Source: Pseudo-nitzschia pungens (lineage: Eukaryota; Bacillariophyta; Bacillariophyceae; Bacillariales; Bacillariaceae). Taken from it: a DNA stretch of 64,000 nucleotides. The notes under the pieces are model-generated. The model was given only the letters and a program-made list of their open reading frames with translations, had not been told where the DNA came from and did no database searches. Location: contig CM074762.1 in the NCBI GenBank assembly GCA_037355855.1, positions 3,534,001 through 3,598,000 on the forward strand, written 5' to 3'. The translations under genes were made by a program, and so were the position numbers. Positions 59,301-64,000 of the stretch are shown here, piece after piece. Numbering within the stretch: position 1 is the stretch's first letter; each line of letters starts with the position of its first letter.

Positions 59301-59821
59301 GAACAATGTTGTTATGGTGGCAACATAGAATGTTGAATTCATTCATTGACGGAATTTCTAGCGTTTTACCAGTGGAAATTTTCTCAATTTTTTCTGGCGA
59401 AGAGTTGAGAGATTTATTTTGTGGAAACCCTGATATTGATGTCGATATGCTAAGACGGGTTGTTGAATACGAAGGATACAATGAATCTGATCTTGTTATT
59501 CAGTACTTTTGGGAGATTCTTCGAGAGTTGACAAATGATGAGCGGAAACGCTTTTTACAGTTTGTGTGGGCTCGGAATCGTTTACCTATGAAAGAATCAG
59601 ATTTCGATGCTCCGTTTAAAATCCAGAAAGACAGTGGGAACGACGGAGATCAGGCGCTCCCTAGTGCGAGTACCTGTTTTTTCTCGTTGTCTCTTCCCGA
59701 ATACAAAAGCAAGGATCTCCTACGAGAAAAATTGCTTTTCGCAATCAATAATGTGACTACCATGGAGACTGATTTTCAGACAAATAGTGCTGAAATAGCC
59801 GAAGGGTATAGGGCATTTTGA
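44360..59821 (+). CDS. Giant HECT E3 ubiquitin ligase (~5065 residues)
   Basis: Exons are 44360-44461, 44617-46365 and 46475-59821. All joins are phase 0 (introns GTAAGT...CAG and GTGAGA...TAG). Exon 3 alone is 13.3 kb of open frame. Domains in order: UIM-like helices (LIDQALALSKYE near 46; VILRQALALSMVEQ near 490; PAIALGLSYI near 690), SPRY-1 (~1056-1223), a Cys/His cluster CSKCSGTG...C...C (~1640), two UBA domains (~2639-2686, MAELGLP; ~2713-2755, LTEMGFP), an acidic run (~2756-2802), SPRY-2 (~2860-3006), a MIB/HERC2-like module (~3586-3743, IVIRGKDWDEQKYG), SPRY-3 (~3943-4146) and HECT (~4720-5065). The catalytic Cys is in ASTCFFSLSLPEYK (codon 59675-59677, residue ~5018), 47 residues from the C-terminus. 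It transfers ubiquitin through a Cys thioester. The size recalls HERC1, but I see no RCC1 repeats. Confidence 0.9.
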
Positions 59822-60340
59822 TATGATGAGGTTGTGACTCAAAAAGTCAGATAAAAATAATAGTACAAATTAAAGGAAACCTAAATCAAACGGCTTTCTT
59901 AACTGTTTCCATAATGTTCTAGAATACATATGACGCAAATCTCAAAAAATATGATTTGGTAGACAATCCGATTTCGAATCTTAGAAATAGGGTCAGTGTC
60001 ATTCTGCGGAGTTGAAAAAAAATCATCCACTTATTTCAAACACTCTTGTATCAGCCACAGTGGAGGGAACTGTCCAACCATCTGGAAGCACACTGGGATC
60101 TATCTTAACCTGTATTTACATAGATCGAAGGCGTGCCATGGGAATCGATGAAAAGACCAGAAATTAATTGAGAAGTTCAACAAAGAATGAGAGTCAAGTG
60201 GTGATACACATTTTCGATACGTTGCGCCTAGAGACTTGAGGAAAATCAGGACAAACTGGCGGTGATGCCACCTTGAAAATAAGGGGCATTGACCTACAAA
60301 GAAGATCGTCATAAACTTCACCACCACCTCTCTGAATAAC
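59822..60340. other. Convergent intergenic spacer
   Basis: Short 3' region between the HECT gene and the HAD-CSD-ASCH gene. No gene seen; the minus frame at 60100-60327 lacks any motif. Confidence 0.6.
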
Positions 60341-61951
60341 TCATATCATGTCAATGTTACTTACACTGAAGACGCCTGCCTCACCACTCTGCCTCACTGG
60401 TCGCTTCAGATACGCCACTCGTTTGATTTCAGTTACTATCCTTCCACTATCAGCACCATACGCTACAACCTTGCGTTCAAAGTCGGGAGAGCTTCGTTCG
60501 GATATTGTTGTCTCGTAAGTTTTGCCAACTTCCACAATCGCAACAATATTTCCTTTGGAAAATCCTCTGGGCAAGGTTTTCAGTTTTTGAATTTCGTCGT
60601 CACTAATTCCTGGCTGTGCTGCTTTCATGATGTCCAAATGCTTACCACCATCGGGGTAGGTTCTTTGACCAACATGCAAAAGGATTTGCGTTCCCTCGCT
60701 GTATTCGGAAAACATTGTCCCATTTCTGGTTTCCAATGTTTTATACCCATTTGCCAACAAAGCAGCGAATGGATTATTCATTGAAAAACACCGAAAAAGT
60801 ACCTTTTCCGAGGCGTCTTTACCCTCTTCAATTCGGTCAACGTTGAATGCCATGTCTTTGTTGCTGTTTTTATAATCTTTCCTGATCTGAAACGTGACTT
60901 TATCACCTTCGGCAATGCTGTTTCGTGGTTCTATTGCTAAATTGTTAAAGTGAAAGAAAATCTCTTTGGTTTTTTGTTTGCCGTGATCGGTTCGGTACTT
61001 TATGAATCCAAAATACTTTTCTTGTTTCACTAATTTTACGACGCCCTCGAAGACCTTAGATGAGGGTCTCGGTGACTTCTCGTATTTTTTTGGAATATTG
61101 ATCTTCATTTGTCCGTCGGATTCGACAATCGTATTCGGCGTTTTGTCCCACTCGTTTTGATACAAATCCAGTGCCCGTTCGAAAACGTCCTTGGTTTTCA
61201 AACCATCGGGACAATGAACGCAAAAGACTCCCATCGCCGCGACCGGCTCACAGTTCCCGTATCTTCCGTCGCGCGCATCATCGAAAAACATCATTTCGTG
61301 AAAGGGAACCTTGGTGCTGCGTTGGATTTTCACGAAATGGTTCGTCTTGATGCCGGGGAATATTTCGATCGCCTCGAATCGATCTCGGAGTTGGAATTGG
61401 TCGAGCAAATCTTCGGCCCAATCCACCTTGTTGGTCCGAGAGGCAATCGCTAAGATTGGTTTCTTTTCGTTGCTATCTTTTCCAAGATTGGGAAGTATGT
61501 CTTCCAAGACCTGCTTCGCACCGTCAAAGAGCACAACATCTCTGCCTGCCACCGGGATTTCTTTCGAACGTTCGAGGCGTCGCAGTTGGTAGAGTTCCGG
61601 CGTCCACAGTGTGTTATCTAGGTCGAATACAATCACTCGTGGTAGTGCCGAAAGAGGGCAGCTACTACTTCTGCTGCTGAAACCGCTACGGGCAGTGCTT
61701 CTATCGGTATTCAGCGTCTGCAATGGTTTCCAATTCGACGAGGACACTATGGAATGCTGAAAACATACCGCTTCGTCAATGACGAGGAGAAGTCCCCCGA
61801 AGATCAACGAGACCAATGATTTAACAACAGCGTTCAACATTTTCCAATCATCCGACACTGATAAGCAGAGTGATTCGTCGATTCCGATGCAACAGATAGC
61901 CGTGGAGTTGTGTTGGCTCCGATCCTCCGGCTCCAACGTAAAACATGACAC
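60341..61951 (-). CDS. HAD phosphatase (MDP-1-like) fused to cold-shock-like and ASCH domains
   Basis: 536 codons from the first ATG. A second Met (residue 38, codon at 61840) gives a better start: MLNAVVKSLVSLIFGGLLLV is a signal peptide followed by AVCFQH, similar to plastid-targeting cleavage motifs. Domain 1 (~105-262) is an MDP-1-type HAD phosphatase: VIVFDLDNTLW with nucleophile D110 and D112, AIASRTNKVDWAEDLL, MMFFDDARDGRYGNC. Domain 2 (~300-375) resembles a cold-shock/OB fold: GVVKLVKQEKYFGFIKY, then IFFHFNNLA, then GDKVTFQI. Domain 3 (~386-512) is ASCH-like: FSMNNPFAALLANGYKTLE followed by TRNG, then ILLHVG. MDP-1 enzymes act on sugar or protein phosphates; ASCH and CSD bind RNA. The combination suggests an RNA-linked phosphatase, possibly in the plastid, which is inference. 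Confidence 0.82.
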   Translation of the reverse strand: MSCFTLEPEDRSQHNSTAICCIGIDESLCLSVSDDWKMLNAVVKSLVSLIFGGLLLVIDEAVCFQHSIVSSSNWKPLQTLNTDRSTARSGFSSRSSSCPLSALPRVIVFDLDNTLWTPELYQLRRLERSKEIPVAGRDVVLFDGAKQVLEDILPNLGKDSNEKKPILAIASRTNKVDWAEDLLDQFQLRDRFEAIEIFPGIKTNHFVKIQRSTKVPFHEMMFFDDARDGRYGNCEPVAAMGVFCVHCPDGLKTKDVFERALDLYQNEWDKTPNTIVESDGQMKINIPKKYEKSPRPSSKVFEGVVKLVKQEKYFGFIKYRTDHGKQKTKEIFFHFNNLAIEPRNSIAEGDKVTFQIRKDYKNSNKDMAFNVDRIEEGKDASEKVLFRCFSMNNPFAALLANGYKTLETRNGTMFSEYSEGTQILLHVGQRTYPDGGKHLDIMKAAQPGISDDEIQKLKTLPRGFSKGNIVAIVEVGKTYETTISERSSPDFERKVVAYGADSGRIVTEIKRVAYLKRPVRQSGEAGVFSVSNIDMI

Positions 61952-62538
61952 CTGCTACGGTACCGTAAGATTACCGCACCGGTAGTTATCGCAATCCGCA
62001 ATCGAAGCTTCCGCGCGACGTCACAAAACTTGTTCAACGAGCGAACATGCCTGCGACTGACGAGATTATTTTTCCATCGGGAGCAACCTTCGGCACAATC
62101 CTCTCTCACTCCGCAATCGGAATGATGTTTGAGTCCCGAGTTTCATGTGTCTTGCTCGTGACTCCATCATCTTCTTTATTCGTACAACCAATCCGTTAAA
62201 AGCCCGTTATCCGAGGATTCGAACCCTTCGACTAAGATCTTACTCAATGGTATGACGGACAGGCATCGCATTTGAAAAATCCGGCATTCCAAAACATGCC
62301 GTTTTCTTCCCGAAAGTGTGTATTTCGAGTTTGAACTCGTTCGGCACCAACACGGTGTGTGTACGGTACGTAACTTACTTCGACAGAAGATACAAGGAAT
62401 TTATTTATTGTTCTTGTGATGCAGAGAGCGGTGTCGGCACAGATCGGTTTGATGCCCGATGCAAACAAAAAACAACAATACTAATTTCCATACTCTCGAT
62501 CAATCGGCGTAAAAGATTGAACATCTAAGCTGTCCACG
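61952..62538. promoter_or_regulatory. Divergent intergenic region
   Basis: About 590 bp between two genes pointing away from each other, so it should contain both promoters. There is a GTACGGTACGTAACTTACTT stretch near 62361. A GAGGATTCGAACCC word at 62210 looks like a tRNA T-arm, but no full cloverleaf could be built around it. Confidence 0.45.
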
Positions 62539-64000
62539 ATGATGAACCCAACAAAAGCAGCAGCAACAGCGGCGGCAGCGGCGGCGCGACGGGTTGGACC
62601 CACGGTCACGGTGGGTTCCTGGAGTTTGGCTGCGTCCTCCTCCTCCTCTTCCTCCAAACGACAACAACAACAGCGATGGTCTTCGGCAGGGGCTGCCGGA
62701 AATCGCTTGGCGGGGCGTTCCAGGTTTTACAAGGAAGTTGGCACCAGAGCTTTGGACACCGCACCCTGGGAAGAAGCTGCGACAACGATGGCTTCGACAA
62801 CCGGGGAAGAGAGCGATGCTAAAGTAGCATCACCCATCTCGGCGGGGGTGGACGGCAGTCAGTCCGCGACGGGAGTCCACCACGTTCCCCAGCAACAAAC
62901 CAACAAGTCGCTGCTGTCTCTCGAAAAAATGCTCACGCCCCGCCGCCCGGGAGAAGAGCACGCCGCCTTTGCGGAACGCGAATCGAATCACGACAACAAC
63001 GACACGCAGTGGTACGGCGTCACACTGGACGGTCGAAAGGTCTCGACTCCCATGGGCAAAACCCTCGCGGTTCCCTCGGAGACTCTGGCCTACATGATTG
63101 CCGCCGAGTGGGACAGCCAGACGAAAGAGCTCCAACCTTCCAACATGCCGCTCATGACCCTGGCCTGTACGGCGCTCGATCAAGCCGCGCACCAGCCGCA
63201 ATTCTATCGGGATACGGCCCTGAAGTACTTGCCGACCGATACGGTGCGTGTCTCGTTTTGTTCAGTTTCTCCCCGGAGTCGTTGGATGTTGGTTTCGGAC
63301 CCTTTGCAATCCCTGGCACGTCCATGGATCACCCGCGAATCCAATGGTCTCGACTCACCTTGCTTGTTTGCTTGCTTCCTTGTATTGCTGCATGCTGCTG
63401 CCTCGCATTGCATTGTATTCCATTGCATTGCATTGCATGTCGTCGCATTGTATGTCCCGTCCCGTCCTGTGTTGTCGTGGGTCCCCGCAAAGACTTGTTT
63501 CTGGGCCGACCCGACCGAGGATCGCTTGCTGCACCGTCGCCAGCAACAATCGTGGAAAGGACTCCACGACTTTTGCACGGAACGCCTCGGCGGCGCGAGC
63601 CCCGTCGCCGCGTTCGGGATGGAGGGGATGCTCATGTCCCGCAAGCGCGGGGACGAGAAACCCAGCGCCGGTCTCCCCCATCCCGAGAGCTTGGTGGGGG
63701 CGGCCGCCTCCTGGACCCGTTCCCTGGACGCCTGGCAGCTGGTCGCGCTCAACTCGATCGCCACGCAGGCCAAGTCGTTTCTGATCGCCTTTGCCATGCT
63801 GGAGAGCGAGGGGTTGGCGGTCGGAACGCCCGCCGATCGGGGCGCCGCCCCCACCGTCCCCTTTGCGGACGTTGCCGAGGCCTCGGAAGCCAGCCGGGTG
63901 GAAGAGGAGTTTCAGATCGGCATTTGGGGCATGGTGGAAGGCCAGCACGACTACGACCGACTCAATTGTTCGATCCAGCTGCATTCGGCCATCTTGTTTG
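62539..64000 (+). CDS. ATPAF2: Mitochondrial F1-ATPase assembly factor 2 (ATP12), 5' part
   Basis: Starts at ATGATG (62539) and is cut by the right edge. ATP12 chaperones the F1 alpha subunit during assembly. The N-terminus is Ala/Arg/Ser-rich without acidic residues for ~60 codons, as in mitochondrial presequences. The domain reads YGVTLDGRKVSTPMGKTLAV, MIAAEWDSQ, NMPLMTLACTALDQ, ALKYLPTDT, then CFWAD, then SWTRSLDAWQLVALNS, KSFLIAFAML and RVEEEFQIGIWGMVEGQHDY, all landmarks of the ATP12 family. I place an intron at 63244-63492 (GTGCGT...AAAG) because the sequence between PTDT and CFWAD is low-complexity GCATT-type repeat. The intron is 249 nt, contains no stop in frame, and so would be translatable if retained. 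The reading frame stays open from start to window end. GC content is higher than in neighbouring genes. Confidence 0.85.
   Translation, partial: MMNPTKAAATAAAAAARRVGPTVTVGSWSLAASSSSSSSKRQQQQRWSSAGAAGNRLAGRSRFYKEVGTRALDTAPWEEAATTMASTTGEESDAKVASPISAGVDGSQSATGVHHVPQQQTNKSLLSLEKMLTPRRPGEEHAAFAERESNHDNNDTQWYGVTLDGRKVSTPMGKTLAVPSETLAYMIAAEWDSQTKELQPSNMPLMTLACTALDQAAHQPQFYRDTALKYLPTDTVRVSFCSVSPRSRWMLVSDPLQSLARPWITRESNGLDSPCLFACFLVLLHAAASHCIVFHCIALHVVALYVPSRPVLSWVPAKTCFWADPTEDRLLHRRQQQSWKGLHDFCTERLGGASPVAAFGMEGMLMSRKRGDEKPSAGLPHPESLVGAAASWTRSLDAWQLVALNSIATQAKSFLIAFAMLESEGLAVGTPADRGAAPTVPFADVAEASEASRVEEEFQIGIWGMVEGQHDYDRLNCSIQLHSAILF
63404..63450. repeat. GCATT short repeats inside the ATPAF2 intron
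   Basis: Runs of GCATT/CATTG units (GCATTGCATT and similar), which would read as Cys/Ile/Ala/Leu if translated. They mark this segment as non-exonic sequence. Confidence 0.75.

Noticed and set aside
62195..62250. Possible tRNA on the minus strand (T-arm-like GGGTTCGAATCC)
   Set aside because: The acceptor and D-arm partners could not be paired into a cloverleaf of normal length. At most a tRNA relic.

Overview
The window reads as nuclear DNA of a photosynthetic stramenopile, most likely a diatom. The grounds are sparse eukaryotic genes with short GT-AG introns (about 95-280 nt), secreted-then-plastid style leaders on two proteins, one of them with a twin-arginine lumen signal, and a family composition (MVA-pathway HMG-CoA reductase, CenH3, giant HECT ligase, Crypton and Ty3/gypsy elements) that fits. 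The species cannot be told from the sequence alone, and 'diatom' is inference.

Layout. 1-~5.8 kb: 5' part of a Ty3/gypsy retrotransposon on the minus strand (gag, protease, RT, RNase H). Its RT is split by a ~0.88 kb LTR-like insertion, and its leader plus gag start are tandemly duplicated. 7.5-18 kb: gene island with a basic/acidic protein of a small lineage-specific family, a spliced 950-residue GRAM-like protein, a centromeric histone H3 (CenH3) and a spliced HMG-CoA reductase on the opposite strand. 18-26.6 kb: gene-poor, repeat-rich ground with a perfect 50-bp-arm hairpin, two further LTR-like relics, a foldback element, a 735-bp non-autonomous hAT element with an intact 8-bp target duplication, and one small gene (22.1-22.9 kb) related to the one at 7.5 kb. 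26.6-29.6 kb: a WHxHILDT-like protein and a metabolite:H+ symporter.

29.9-36.8 kb: the most striking region. Two almost identical 3426-bp Crypton-type tyrosine-recombinase elements lie head to tail and share a 9-bp direct repeat (TCGTATTAT) at left end, junction and right end. Each encodes a 754-residue protein with R...HxxR...Y catalytic residues and a C-terminal GCR1_C-like domain.

37-42 kb: a SKP1-like SCF subunit, an AlkB-like 2OG-Fe(II) oxygenase and a small cysteine-patterned predicted thylakoid-lumen protein. 44.4-59.8 kb: a three-exon gene for a ~5065-residue HECT E3 ubiquitin ligase with UIM-like motifs, three SPRY-like domains, two UBA domains, a MIB/HERC2-like module and a C-terminal HECT domain. 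60.3-62 kb: a three-domain fusion (HAD phosphatase + cold-shock-like + ASCH). 62.5 kb to the right edge: the 5' part of a mitochondrial F1-ATPase assembly factor (ATP12/ATPAF2 type), cut by the window end.

The genes do not form one pathway. SKP1-like and the giant HECT protein are both ubiquitin-system components within 22 kb, but this is probably coincidental. Non-coding DNA is full of short palindromic words: I count 16 copies of TACCGGTA by eye, none inside a predicted exon. All splice models here come from reading frames and GT-AG signals, not transcripts.
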